Shown: positions 13,101 to 26,800 of the stretch, in pieces | Position numbering within the stretch: position 1 is the stretch's first letter | How the letters are laid out: the number at the start of each line of letters is the position of its first letter | Source of the DNA: Eopsaltria australis | Taxonomy: Eukaryota; Chordata; Aves; Passeriformes; Petroicidae | Length of the DNA: 64,000 nt | NCBI GenBank assembly: GCA_034509425.1 | Contig: JAVTVJ010000777.1 | Span: forward strand, 1 to 64,000 | Direction of reading: 5' to 3' | The notes under the pieces: generated by a model | Told to the model about the DNA's origin: nothing | The model's database searches: none | What the model saw: only the letters and a program-made list of their open reading frames with translations | Position numbers and translations under genes: made by a program

Positions 13101-16100
13101 CAAAAGCAATTTCTGAACCCAGTGACAGTTCAATGATTGTGAACTCTCTAAGTAAAAAAGTGTGTGTTTGTGGGAGACATTGTCTCAGTGACCCTGATGA
13201 CAGGGAGAAAACACAGATGTATGTGTATCTGCTAACATTTTTTGCTGGCAATATGAGAAGGTGGCAGCATTAAAAATAGACAGCTGATGTTAACTGACGC
13301 CAGCACGATCTCAGTCTGTAAGAGTCATTGACCATGGTTAGAGATAGAAAGGTGTGAAATCAAGAATGACACACCAAGTGAAAAAAGAGAAACTAACTTC
13401 AGCATTAGTTCATATCCATAGGTCACATGAAGAGAAAGCCACAAAACTCTTTGCCATAACCAAGAGCCAAGGACCAAATCACAACCTTCAAGAAAGGAGA
13501 ATCCAGACTGCAGATATGCACAGAGCAAAAACCAGACATTTTCTTTTTCAAAGAAAACAAGAAGTATAACAGAAATAATGAAGAAGCTGCATACTTCTCC
13601 CCTACTGGAAGACTGCCTTCCCATACGAAAGGGAAAATTGGATGGTCACAGCAAAGCTCTAAATATACAGTCCCTAATCTTGGAGAATTTCCCATTCTAT
13701 GTCTCTTTCTTGCAAAGGAGATTTCACTCTGTGTTAAAACAACAATTCACAATGATGTCCTGCTCCCCATGTCCTTCTTTATGTCTTCTGAAACAGCAAT
13801 TAGAGATGCAATTGTCTGCATTGGCAGCATTCTCATTTAACAAAACAAAGACAGAAGAATAGGTAGATTGTGGCCAAAAGAGCTTCTCAAGCAGTTTACA
13901 AATGAGAGTAGGACAGTATTTGAAGAGGTATACACTTGAACACTTGAAGTGCAGATGCGAAATGTTAAGGCTAAATTATAGAGCAGCAAAACCCATGTAA
14001 CACTTGCATATGAGAGCACCTCATTTCTTCTACAGATTCACAGGTCTAAAGCCAATTCCATATGTCTGCTATTGCCAGTGCAGAGAATACTCTTTAATAA
14101 GTTCCTCTGCTATGCGTTTATCATTTCTCCTTAACATATCCTGTGGAGATAGATATTTACCTTTGAACAGCTTAGGGAAAAAAAAGCTAATGCATCTGAC
14201 CACTTATTTTGTATGCCTCAAGAACCACCTCTAGGCATTTTCCATCTCAACACAAGGTTGCTGCAATTGACAATGCAACCCTCAATCTGAATGAGGACCC
14301 CTGCTACTAATCATAAGCAAGAACAACTTTAGGAAGCCCCAATATGCCTCACAAGTAATTAGGGCGTGCCTGTGAGCTCAGAGACCTAAATAATTCAACA
14401 CAGGCAAAGCACTGATTGAAGAGGAAAAAAAAAATACAGGGTTTGCAAAGCACAGAGTTTTATCCATCTCCTGACAAAAAAACCCCAACTCTGGAGAAAG
14501 AGTAGAACAAGTAGTTACAATTAAGCTACATCCAGCTTCAGAAAGAAGCCATTTTGACTCCTTGAGTGAGAGAGATTGATCCTCTCTCTCTATGTCCAGA
14601 GCATGGAACACATTTTCCAAATGGAACTCTTAGTTGTGCCACAGAATCTACAAAACACTCCATGCCAATATGTCTTGGCACTTTGTGAAAGCTATGAACA
14701 GAGAGTGACCAAATTCTCTATGGGAACCTATCACCTCCCCTGGATTAAAGATCTGTACATCAGTCTTTACAGTGCTCACTCGTGCATCTGAAACCGATCC
14801 AAAAGAAAGGCAGAAAATTATGACATCTAATACCAATACAGATATTCTATTAGTATTAGACTTCTGTGCTCTTATTCTAATGCATGTCAGGAAACAGTCT
14901 TACTTTCCAGGTATATACTAACTTATTTGTGGTACAAGATCTTCTGAATGAGGACCACTGATGAATTTCCATGGGATCTAACTCAACATATGGGGTCTCA
15001 CCCTCCATCAGCACTGCTAATAGGGTAGCTGCCGTTCGTAAGCAAGTCAAGTATATCCTCACAACCTATAAAGTGCAACTGCAAACTGGTTCTTGAAAGA
15101 AAATAGAACGGTACAAAACCAATAGATTAACACAATGTCATGTATATATATACAGTTCAGCTCTATGTTTTGTGTTGTGTGTACCAGCCTGTGCAGGTCT
15201 ACTCTGAAACCTCCCAGAACACACAAGTGACAAACATCTTTGCAGGTTTACATGTTGGTCTTTTTAATTACAGAACCTCTACATTAGAAATGTTTATACA
15301 AGTAGTCAACTTAAACTAGCTTAAGTTCTTGATCAATGTATTTATGATTATTTAATGTCTCATAGTAAGGACAGCAAAACCAGTAGGAATTCAACAGCAA
15401 ATGTTTCAGGTTAATGCTCTCCTCCAATTATTTAACTAAGTTTGACAAGGTAGAACACAACCAAAGCAAGCTTTATGCACTCCTGAACATCTTATCCTAC
15501 ACCTACAGAGTACCCTATACCCACACGTCAACAAAGCTCTGAAATCACAGCTACAAAAACTTCTATGTCTTTATGCCTTTCTAACCTGCAGCACTTACAG
15601 GATGTCCACTCGTTTAGAAGCATTAGCGGCCAAATCCTCTCACACTTCAAAGCTCAAAAAAACCTCCAGATTTTCCAATGGGGCTCAACAAAGATGACAA
15701 GCAGAAATTCTGGTCAGAAATCTTCTGAGTACATGCAAATCAGGTACACTCTATACACTTCATTTTCTTAAAACAACAGCATATGACAATTAACAATGCT
15801 GTTGAGAGATTAGTCAATACTGTAACTCCTTTAAAAATCACTATGTATGTTACAGAAGCTGTGCTCTTTCAGCAAATGACTTCTTCCAAGATAAAGAGTT
15901 CACACCTCAGGCAAGCACATACAGAAATCTAATCTACACTTGGCCTAAGTTATTTGGGTAATTATCTCCAGAAAGTATGCTTTGTCATCTTCTTTATATC
16001 AAAATTTTGACAAATGGAGCTGAAAAACTTCCAAAAAGAGCAAATGTCATGTTAGAGAACATCACGTTAATGCCCCTAACATTAAAGAAGTCCAGTTCTC

Positions 16101-19100
16101 TATGGGTAGTCCTCTACTGTTTACCTCAGGTTACCATCACTTCACTGTCCACCTGGATTATGGCTTTCACAGATTAGTACTCAAAGACAAGGAAGCCAGT
16201 GACCGGGTGACACAGTGTAGCATCTAAAAGGGAAGTAAAAGGAACAATCTTCCAAGCATGCATGAGATACTGTATTGTTTGGCAAAGAACACAAAACTAT
16301 ATCAGGAAAGGAATTACCAAAATTGTTCAAAACGGCCAATTTTGACTGAAGCTGCGGTCAGCTGGATTTGCAGGTCAAACTCAAAACCAGAATGTTAAAT
16401 CAGCACACAGAGTTCATTCCTATTCAGTAGAGAAGCAGGAAAATCAAGCAGCTTATTTAACTGCCTGGTACCCTCTCTATAGCTCTCTCCATCTGGTTAG
16501 GAGTCCCAATAGGTCAAAGTGTGTTGTCTTGAAAAAAAAAAGGATCAAGCTACTTCTGTGCATTTTAATTCAAGAGATTTCCCAGCTACAACATCCGCTT
16601 CAGCGTAATGTAAAGCTCTCCCATTACTCTCAGCTGAAGTGAAGAGATGAAAGATGTCTGGAAGAGGACAGCACACTTCCAGCTTTTCTGTAAAGGAAAT
16701 AATTTCTATTTGATTTTACTATAAAGTCTTGGGAAGAAAGTCTTACTATTTATGTTTTTTTAATAAAGGATGAACTGCTGAAACACATGGCAAATGCACT
16801 GGCTCTCTAAAGGATCTACCAAATTGAATACTTTTCATTGCTCTTTTTAAACTAGTACCAGGACTGACCGGGAACAAAAAACATTTAATCAGATTATAGC
16901 CATTTATTTTAGATTTGCATTCACACCACTCATTATCCCCAACTATTAGCATTAAAAATGTGCTGAACTGAAATCTCAGACAGTTAGTTCACTACCATTT
17001 TCATCTGACATCTAGAATTAAAATTCTTTATTTCTGGATATACACAGGACAATCACCTAATAAAGTGACTATCAGCTACCATTTGAGGTATGTATTTTCT
17101 TTTACTATAACTACTTTTCAGTACCTTCTCATATTGTTCTGTTAGACTTGAAACCTATCTCTCAACCTACAAAGTTCTTTAGACTAAAAAAAGACAGAAC
17201 CTGTAAATGTCAAATTACTCCCTTTTTCTTACTTTTCCTATTTATAGGCTCTTTTAAGAATACCAGCTCACCTGTTAAATTTTTTTGCTGAAAATAAAAA
17301 GATGCCCAAAGAAATCAAACAAAACATCCTCCCTAGCAACCCTCTTGTAGAACTGAAAACACTAATCAATGCATACTGCTTAGAAACCTACAAAACCTTC
17401 TGTTGGCACCATGCCAAATAAGAATAGTTTGACACATGCTGCTCTCCACTTGGATTACAAATGCTCCAGGCATTTCTTTCCATACAGCATCCATGACAGG
17501 AAGAAAATGTAAACAGCCTAAATTTGGAAGAAAGGTTACTTACAACCTGTTTCAAATTGCAACACAGGAAGATAGCCCATAAGGAGTATGAAAATAGGGC
17601 TCCTTGTATTCCCCTAGTGACACGAACTACCTTAGCGTGCAGCAGCAGTCACTGCTGTGCACTGAAGTGGTGGGAAAGCTAATGGTAAATACTGCAGTCA
17701 TCACTTTTAAGGCAGCCCATACCACAAAGGCTTGTTCTAGCAGAAGCAAAGACACATTTTTTTGTGAAATACAGGCTGCATATGATGATGAGTAAGAACT
17801 GCCAACCCTCTATGATCCTCTTATCAGTAGCTTCTTGTATTACTCTCACACTGGTCTGGGTCAGATAATATCTCCATTCCTCAGCACTGTCGGTTCTATT
17901 CAGAATTTTAAAAAACACCACCCCACAATGAGTAACAAACGCCTGGAATATCACAAGGCCGCTAAATCCAGGGTTAACTGGTACTGCACTGGGAATTGTA
18001 ATGAGTGTATCTGGAGATCCTGTATAACTGAGATAGATTCCAGACAATAAGCACAGACCCATTTTTTCTTTGCATACAAATTTTTCACTTGTGCTGTAAT
18101 GAACAACTATCATGTTGCAGTATCATTGTATCATCTGTTGTTAACTGCAAGAAAAACAACTTCTCTTGTACACAATTACGATATAAAAGCTATCAGTTGC
18201 ATCTTTTACATAACATTAAGAATTTCATATTGACAGTACAATAACTACTTGTTAGCTTATTGTCATTTTTAAACAATATTTGAAACAGAAGGGCATATAA
18301 TAAAGCTCCAAGACATCTGGGCAATGAAGCAAGTGCAGTCATGTGTCATGAGAGTCACAGCCTGGTGCCAAAGATCACCAGTGTTCTGCAGCTGCTGATG
18401 CCCATGATCAGAAATGGCACTAAGTGGTACAATGCTCTCCTGTATCAGCAGAGACAAACAGATGTACTAGCTCCTGCTCACCAGATGATGGTAGTGGCTT
18501 ACCCTTTTCTTTAGAGTCTTCTACATTTTTTGCCCAGAAAAAGAGCACTCTAGAAAACTTTTGGCTGTTCTAAGCATCCTAGTGCCACAACCATGAAAAT
18601 AAGGTAACAATGTAGGACTGGAAAATTCCCCACACTTTCAGGACTTGTCCTTCCAGAACAAAGTTGAGGCAAAGAGAAAGAAAGACGATTCAGTTCTGCC
18701 AGGGTAGCGTTCCTCATTTTCTCTCAGCACACATTACTATCCCTTCCACAAGGCTCACAGTTCAAAATCCAAGCAAATGCCACAAAGGCTTTGCACCCAG
18801 CACAGTTCAAAGGGCTCCACGAGCAGGGCACTGCAGCACCACACACTTGCAGCTGCACGGGGCTCACTTCTGCAGCACCACAGCCCCTGGCAAGCTCACG
18901 GGAACTCCGTGCCAGGTGGCTCTGCACACAGCATGGCACCATTCCCAAAAGGCTCTCCAGAACTAATTCCTGGGAAGGAAAACCACCGAGAAAACCTAAT
19001 GGACTTCAGGAATATCACACGTTTGAAACAGACACCGAGTGCCCTCGCTTTCACAATGAACTCTTGGCTCCACTGAAACAACTTTGCCTGAAGATATTTT

Positions 19101-20129
19101 CCATCGCTTGCCATCGCTGACAAAGATTCACATTTGATTTAAAGCTGCTCCACAGCTCAGGCAGAAACTTAATGATGCAAAACTCTGCAGTAGGTTGGTT
19201 TTCTTTCCTGAATTACAAACGTCCAGAGAGTACAGAAACAGTCCCTGCCTGCCTGAGGGACTGACTGTGTCTTTTCAGCAATCAGTGCTGCGAGTGCCTG
19301 CACTGCCAAAAGGGATGGTGACAGGCAGTAGGTGAGCTGCTCTTGTTACTCCTCACCAGAAGGGTACAACATCTCAGCCACAGTACTCCTGGCTACACTG
19401 TCAGCTGCAGTCAGCTCTCCTCGCTGAAACTGAATGCTTTCCTACATTTGCTCCTTCAACCATAAAACTTCACTATCTAACAGTACATCTTCCTAGAAAA
19501 AGTTGCCATGGAGATTTCTTTATGCAATTAAAATGTTCTGGGAGCCTGCAGAATCAGCACCAACATTCATAGTCTCAGCAAGCTTTTGAAAACTACTGAA
19601 CTGCTGGTAATATCCACAACTTCTGTAAAAATGAGAAACAAAAAATGACTGTAACACGGGGAAAAAAATTCAAAGGGAAAGTTTGCCCTTTTGGGTGAAG
19701 GGGGGGGGTAGGTAGTGTACCAGAACTCCCAACCAAAACTGTATTTACTTTGTTTTTAAATTCATGGGAATACCTGCACATGCATTAAGAATCTGCGAAA
19801 AGTCAGAAACAGAGATCAAGCTACAAACAATATTTAGATTTCATTCATGTTCCTTCAGTTTAGCATGTGCACAGACACACCCACACAAAATAAAATTATA
19901 AGCAATTCCATTTCAGTAATTCCAGAAAATAACATCCTTTTAAATAATCCTGGTGAGGATTTAATATCCAGTCTTTAATGAGACTTGTTCCAATTCATTT
20001 GTAAAAAAGTCCTTCTAAATTTCTAGATAATGGGAAGAACATATCAATTAGGCACTTCCAAGTCAACCCACTGTTGTTTTTTTAAGGAAAGACAAACAAA
20101 AAGGCTGGAAAACAATAAACACCACGTGT

Positions 20130-20224
20130 ACACACATAGGGAGTTTTACACACATAGGGAGATATACTATATATGTTGTAATTAGATATATTTAATAGAT
20201 CTAATTATAACATATATAGTATAT
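20130..20224. repeat. 18-bp tandem duplication followed by a 25-bp-arm palindrome
   Basis: Two copies of ACACACATAGGGAG separated by TTTT lie at about 20130-20161. Then arms 20162-20186 and 20200-20224 are inverted complements with a single mismatch (G opposite T) across a 13-nt loop. Arms begin ATATACTATATATG. A 63-bp near-perfect AT palindrome is prone to cruciform extrusion and length change. No TSD was recognised. Confidence 0.8.
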
Positions 20225-20424
20225 TAATCCTCTTTCGGAGGTGAAGGATTTCTAGCTCATGTCTACATTTTAGGAGTAAATAACATATATACACACACAC
20301 ATTTTTCCCTATAAAATTTCCACTCTAACTTCAGAACAAGAAGTTAATTTCTACAGCTTATATAGGAGCACAAAGAAACTTGTATTTATTCCACAGGTCA
20401 CCATGTAACACAACCAGCCCCCTG

Positions 20425-20664
20425 ACTACTTGGCAGCCCTGCACCAGACCTGTTCCAGTGTATCAATCTCTTTCCTGCACAGGAGAGCCCCAGACTGGGC
20501 CACAGCACTCCTGACACAGTCTCACAAGCCCAAGCTGAAGGGAAGGATCACTTCCCCAGACCTGCTGACAACATGCAGCCCAGAATGTGGCTACCCTTCC
20601 TTGCTGCCACAAGTCACACTCACGGCAAGGACTGCTGTCACCTCACCTTCAGAAGTTTCCCATC
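20425..20664 (-). mobile_element. CR1 LINE, part 1 (interrupted by LTR)
   Basis: On the plus strand the words GGCAGCCCTGCACCAGACC, CCAGTGTATCAATCTCTTTC, GGAGAGCCCCAGACTGG, AGGATCACTTCCCC, ACCTGCTGACA and ATGCAGCCCAGAATG appear in the order found in reverse-complemented CR1 ORF2 3' sequence. The element therefore lies on minus. It is split by the LTR at 20665 and resumes at 21256. Confidence 0.85.
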
Positions 20665-21250
20665 TGTGCTGGTTTTGGTTGGACTAGAGTTGATTTTCTT
20701 CACAGTGACTAGTATGAAGTGGTATTTTGGATTTATGCTGAAAACAGTGTTGATACTATAGAGATGCTTTTGCTATTGTTAAGTAGCACTTACACAACTT
20801 CAAGGCCTTTTCTGCTTCTCCCACTGCTCCTCCAGGAAGGAGGCTGGGGGTGTGCAAGGAGTTGGGAAGGGACACAGTCAGGACAGCTGACCCCAACTGA
20901 CCCATGGTATATTCCATACCATATGACATCATGCTCAGCATACAAGCTTTGAGGAGGAGGAAGTGGGGGATATTTAGAGTGATGGTCTTTTAAAGTCGCT
21001 ATTCGGCATGATGGAGCCTGCTTTTTTGGTGATGGCTGAACATCTGCCTGCCCATGAAAAGGGGTAAATTACTTCCTTGGTTTGGTTTGCTTGTGTGAGT
21101 GGTTTTTGCTTTTCCTATTACACTGTTTTTACTCAACTCGTGAATTTTCTCACTCTTATCTTTCTGATTCTCTTCCCCATCCCACTGGTGGTGGAAACAG
21201 AGTGATTGCACAGGGCTTATTTTCTGTGGGGTTAAACCATGACACTGACA
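20665..21250 (+). mobile_element. ERVL-type solo LTR inserted in a CR1
   Basis: Starts TGTGCTGGTTTTGGTTGG and ends GTTAAACCATGACACTGACA. It is flanked by exact 5-bp duplications CCATC (20660-20664 and 21251-21255), the size expected for ERVL. Interior phrases typical of this widespread avian LTR family are present: GACAGCTGACCCCAACTGAC, ATATTCCATACCATATGACA, GATGGCTGAACATCTGCC and CTTTTGCTTTTCCTATTA. The usual ATTAAA signal is mutated to ATTACA and the TATA region is eroded, so it is probably inactive. It is oriented opposite to TPPP. Confidence 0.93.
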
Positions 21251-21255
21251 CCATC

Positions 21256-21575
21256 ACTACCTCCAGAGCTGCCTCCTAGACTGCTAGCCCATTCTCTAGC
21301 CCCTACCTCACCAATTTGGTGATGATGTGACTGAGGTCAAGTCCTTGCCATAATCAGCATATACTAACTACACCACTTTACCCATAGTATCAGTCATTTC
21401 ATCAGAGAAAGCAATGAGGTCAATCAGGCATAACTTGTCCTTGGCAAATCCATGCTGGTTGCTCCAAATCACCTTGTTGTCCTTTGTGTGTTGAGACAGG
21501 ACTTTCAAAAGGATTTATTTCATAACCTCCCAAGGGACTGAGGTTATGGTGATTGGCCTGAACTTTAACTTTCCT
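21256..21575 (-). mobile_element. CR1 LINE, part 2 (after LTR insertion)
   Basis: Continuation of the CR1 begun at 20425. Plus-strand words include CAGAGCTGCCTCCTAGACTG, CTTGTCCTTGGCAAATCCAT, GCTGGTTGCTCCAAATCACC, TTGTTGTCCTTTGTGTG, TAACCTCCCAAGGGACTGAG and GATTGGCCTGAACTT, in the order of reverse-complemented CR1 reverse-transcriptase sequence. It degrades after about 21575. Confidence 0.85.
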
Positions 21576-23714
21576 CACTCTGTTTCATCATGCATGGGCT
21601 GTATTCCTCCCACAAAGCCTCCCCCCACTTCCATCTCTTGTGTACCTCTTTCTCATGGTCCAGCCCAGTCAGAAGTTCCATGTTTACTCTTGCTAGCCTG
21701 TTGCCATGCTTGCCCAACTTCCTGCACATGGGAATGAAACATTCTTGTGCTCTGATGAAGCTGCCTTGAAGACCAACTAGCTCTCCTAGGCACCGCTACT
21801 CTCCAGAGCAGTTTCCACAGAGAAAATGAAGAAGCCAAGATCTGTCCTTCTGAAGTTCAGGTTTGTAATTCTGTTGTTAATCTTGATCATTCTTCTCAGG
21901 ATCTTAAACTTTACCATCACCTGGTTGCTGCAGACAAGGATGCCTTGTCCTCTACATCTTAATCATCTTCTACTTCAATCCATGAAGTCAAAGTCTATAT
22001 TGATATTTAACAAGCAAAATACTTGCTTTTTACTTAGTTTATTTAGTCAGTACAAGTAAGGCAGATTTCACATAGCTGCTTTTGTAAATGAAAACCAGGT
22101 AGTTTTAAATTATGGTGCAATAGGCTGATTTGCTAAAAAAAAAAAAGCCCCAAAGCAACAACCAACTTCTACTCTAAGCCAGTAAAAGTTCCTGTAGCAG
22201 ACAAGTGGAATATGCCACAAAGTGCAGCAAATACCAAGCATGCTGCTATATATAGTACTGTGTATGACATCATGCAGCATTCCGTATCAGCTGGGAAATG
22301 AATCACTCACCACCATATCTATAGGTTTTCATGTGATGTCTGCTCATGCAAAATGATGGTTTTAAAACCCTAATCAGCAAATATCATTACGGGTATAAAA
22401 TTTACCCATTATACATGTACAAAACAAACCTGTGTTACAGCAAGTGAATTTAAAACCATCTTCCTTCTCATATGCAAGCACTGTTTTACTTTTAGAATTT
22501 ATGCCTCTTGGCAGAAGAGGCAGGAGAGCTGCATTGTTTTTCAAATAAAAAGCTTTTGAAGGTTAAACTGAAAATGGCAACATTACATTTGGCTCTTTAG
22601 GCAAGAAAGGCAATCGGATCTTAATTTCCATTAAAATATGGATGTGGCAAAAAAGAACAGTTTCTGTTGAAACTTACCTACGTTTCTACCTAAACTTCAC
22701 AATTTGCCTGAGATTTACCAGAACAGATTTTGCTCTGCATATTGTTCTATATCCACTTAAAACGTATTTCCTGATGCAGACATATTAAAGTAAAAAAGTT
22801 AACTGTTAACGCCTACTTCATGCATAAAGTAGGATTACAAAAATCCTTTTCTATGTCACTATCAAAAGAATGTCTCCAGTAGGGATGTAAAACACAGCTT
22901 GCAACTACTACATGCTTCATTCATATATAAAGACTACTTCATACCTACTCACATGCTTCAAAAATTTAAGAGAGGCCTCAGTAATAATCTCTGTTAAAGA
23001 CTATTTACTTCAGAGAAACCTCATGGATAGATATATGTTTTGAATGAGCTCAGGTGTCTAAGTACTTAGTCCTTTCAAAGACAATAAGAAAGCAAGAAGC
23101 ATAATACTTGTTCAATACAAAGTAAAGACAACAATTATATTACAGCTGACAAATGGGGAAAGCATGTATTCATTCTTGCCAAGAGTTTTCTTGCCAGCTT
23201 CTCAGAGCTAACATTACCCATTAAAGTCTTGCAGCCATGATGATCTACTACTGCATTAAGGCACAGCTGTTCTCAGGTGGAACCACTCCTGCAGAGACCT
23301 GACTGATCCAGGCTGTGGGAATTAGGCTAAACAGCCAAGTGTCAAAGACAGTGAGGACAGAGCACGGGTCGGTCTGCTCAAAATTCAGGGCACAATAAAG
23401 TGTGTTGTGAAGATTGTTCATGTGAACAAAAACCTTCCTTTCTCAAAAAGATGGAGGAGAGTTTTCTGGCCTTTAGAATACACGGCTTCCTCAGCAACAA
23501 GAAAACATGTCAAAGCAACATCAGGAATTACTAATGGAATTTCAGAAGACAATTATGTTTTCACTTGATCTTTTACCGAGAATATTTTAGAGGGCAGGGA
23601 GTAAGGTATATTTACAAAGCTTCTGTAGCTTAACTGATCTTCAGTAACAATCCAGTATAGAACCGCAAAAATTTGTTTAAAATTTAACACATAGTAACAT
23701 CAAAACAAACAAAT

Positions 23715-23802
23715 GTTTCCATGGTGACGACTACCTAAATAAATGCTCACAATGGATCCAAGGGCTGACGTCACCTGGGGGCCTGCCTGCAACCATAGTA
23801 AC
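23715..23802. promoter_or_regulatory. Candidate intronic enhancer: two RFX X-box-like sites around a CRE
   Basis: Three motifs lie within 88 bp. On minus at 23728-23715, GTCACCATGGAAAC matches the RFX X-box GTNRCC-NN-RGYAAC with one mismatch. A full palindromic CRE, TGACGTCA, is at 23766-23773. On plus at 23789-23802, GCAACCATAGTAAC matches the X-box with one mismatch. The local G+C content and the two CpGs contrast with the AT-rich intron around it. Function is inferred from motifs only. If real, it would be a CREB/RFX-responsive element about 19 kb downstream of the promoter. Confidence 0.5.
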
Positions 23803-26800
23803 ATGCCAGTGTAAACAGAAATATTTTTGTTTTTCTATCCAATAATGTCATAGAATTAGCAGTTTTATGGCAGTGCTTAAAACGTATTCTTGCAGTGCTG
23901 AGTGGTAACACTTCTAAAATAAGAGCAGAGGTATCTATATCGAGGCTATTACTATTACCATGTTAACTACATACAACAAGTGGAGTATCTGTATGGCATA
24001 GCTAACATATCACATTTCCCAGAGCAGTTGTTGACCCCCAATAAACAAAGAAATTTAAGTTCCTAAGGCAACATGCCGGAATGCTGGTCAGAGCTCAGTA
24101 ACATCTATTATTCTTGGGTGTTCTGCTTTCCTCAATACAAAAGTCCTGAAGTTCTTAGACTGTTGTGTCTCACCGTCTTGCTGGAATAAGAATGCAGCCA
24201 CATGTTGCTTTTTATATCAAATGCAGAACTCTTCAGTGTCCTTCTCCTCTGTCACCAATGACCTTGGCTTTCTCCAAGGCAACAAGATCTACTACATCCA
24301 TACTTGCACTCTGCAAGCACGATACAAGACACACAGCCTACAAACTTTTGGAACTCCAGAAGAGTACCAGAACAGAAACAGTTAATGAAAAAATTTTCCA
24401 AGAAAGCAGGCAAGTGTTTCAGCTATTGAAAAGACACCCATGGAATTCCCACTGTCAGGAAAAATATCCCTTTTCAAATGCTATTGCATGCCCACATATT
24501 GTGTATCTCTACATTCAGTAGGCCCAGATTGCATTATCACTTTTCATTAAAAAAATATAAAACAAAGATGTCTATATAAGGTTCAGATAGTATGTGAAAA
24601 ATTAATGTTTCAAATGATCTAATATTACTAAGATAATTATACTAAACATTTTAGCATGAGCTACAGGGAAATTGAAGATATTATCATAACAAAAAAAGTT
24701 GGAGCACTAGTTTTGGTCCCGTCACAAATAATTCAGGTACAGTAATTTACAAAGACTTCCATTCCCACAGAATATGACTGTGACTTATTCTTTGTCCTCA
24801 AGTATGGCAGTGAATTTATAGACCAGTTAAAAATATTACATCCTGTGAAGTAATTTCAGGCTTTTTTTTTTTAAACAATCATACAAGCCCTTTATTTTCT
24901 GAAAAGAGGTTGCTTCATTTTTGCCTTTTACACAGAAAAGGTTCTCCAAGTACCAATTAGCAGAAGGTATATTTTTACATAACTTTAAGCAAGTAACTTT
25001 AAGCTAGCTTTGAAATTAAAATTAACCCTGCAACCGCTGTTACTGTTTTATGAATTTCAAGGAATATACGAAGAAAGGAGTACGACATCTCAAGTGTTGA
25101 CCATGAAACTACAAAAAAGAAAGTTTACATTTACAGTTATGTATATATCTTTTGGTTTTGCTGCATTTTTAAAAAGATTTCATCCCATAGGATATGGTAG
25201 AACTTTTGTCATTCACTCTTCACAATTTCTTTTGCTCTTCCAGGTATAGGATGCATGGAAAGTTAATGATGTTGTAAGAGATGGCTTTATTGTATGCTTT
25301 ATAATCTAAAAAATAAGAAAAGTTTATTCTTCTACTTCTTACAGAAACTGCAGCCTATTCCAACTGCATTAATGTAATCCAAATACTTGGCATAAATGTA
25401 GGTGTTTTTACTCTGCTCTCTAGGGATGCAAATCATAAATATTCATGCATGTGGCTACTCTCATAAGCAGGCTTCAGCTTTTCATTTCCAGTAATTTTAT
25501 TGCAAAATTCTTTGCTGCTTCATTTCTTGTATTTTTTGAGCTGACAATTTTAACAAACTTACATTACAATTCACCAAATTGGAAGGACTTGTGGGACCCT
25601 ACAAATTACTGTTAAACAAAAATATTAGGGGGAGGAAGGGGAGAGATCACCCAATTTACCTATTTTCTTAGCAAAGAATGCAATTCTAACTGTAATTCTT
25701 TCATGTCTACTACCATGGATTCTTTGCATTAGACTCTTCTGTCTTCTTATCCTCAAGTACATATAAATGAAGTGCTCACATGAAGGCCTTCAGTAGACCC
25801 TTTATGCAAGATCAACAGAAAAATTCCCTTTTAGTCTGACCTGACATCCTCACGCATTCTACACTTATTTTCTTATTTGTAACAAAGGCTCAATGGAATT
25901 TCTTCAACCTTTATAACAACATTAAACTTAGCTTTAAATGAACTAATCTCTGAAAGATAGACACATGGGTCCAGCTTTGAAGAAGTATCACAGGCTATTT
26001 ACAAGTTTCAGAAGTTTTGTTCACTTGGTTTGGCAGAGGTGGAGAGGGGGTGTTAAGTCTACAAAAACGTTCATTACTTCAGGGGTAAAATCTCTCCTGG
26101 AGCAGACAAAGTTGCCAATTGGCAAATAAAACATTATCTTTCAGTAGCTCTTAGGTAAACATATCTCTTATTAATTTTCTCTGTTACTTTACCCTATCAG
26201 CAATGTTTAGTTCCTACCCATTTTGCCAGTATCTGTACTAAAATAATAAATGAAGCCTAGGAAAGTTAGCAAGACAACAAATGTGGGCTTTATACATAGC
26301 AACTCATAAATTGAAAGAAGATTTCCACTAGATTAATTATTTTCTAGTGTCTGAACAACATGTACCGTTGTCATGAACTCTAAGTATAGCTTGCTAGAAA
26401 ACAACCCTCCTAAGTACAATGGCTTCCCAGTAATAGAACCAACAGAAAATAAGTTTGGAAGTTCTAACACAATGCTAGATGGCAATTGTAGTTGGGTATG
26501 ACAAACACTTTTTCTTATGTTTGTTATGTTCCCTGGCTAGCCTACAACTGTTAAAATCCACTAGCCCCATCCCATTGGACCATCACTCTGGCTGATCGTA
26601 AGAATCCCAGGCTGATGCTAATCTTGTGAGACACACTTTAGCTCAAGAGCCCAAAACCAAGAGTGAAGTGCAGAGCCTTCTGGTAACCGTAAGAAGAATT
26701 CTTATGGAGGCATGGAAGCTGCACTTTGCACTTTTGGGGGGAGTTGGAGATTCTTCTATAGTGTTAAAGGTTTTACATTTAACACAGATGGGGAAAAACT

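Noticed and set aside
17679..18113. 144-aa open frame on minus in intron 2
   Set aside because: No recognisable motif or family and no splice or codon-use support. Length is compatible with chance in 29 kb of intron.
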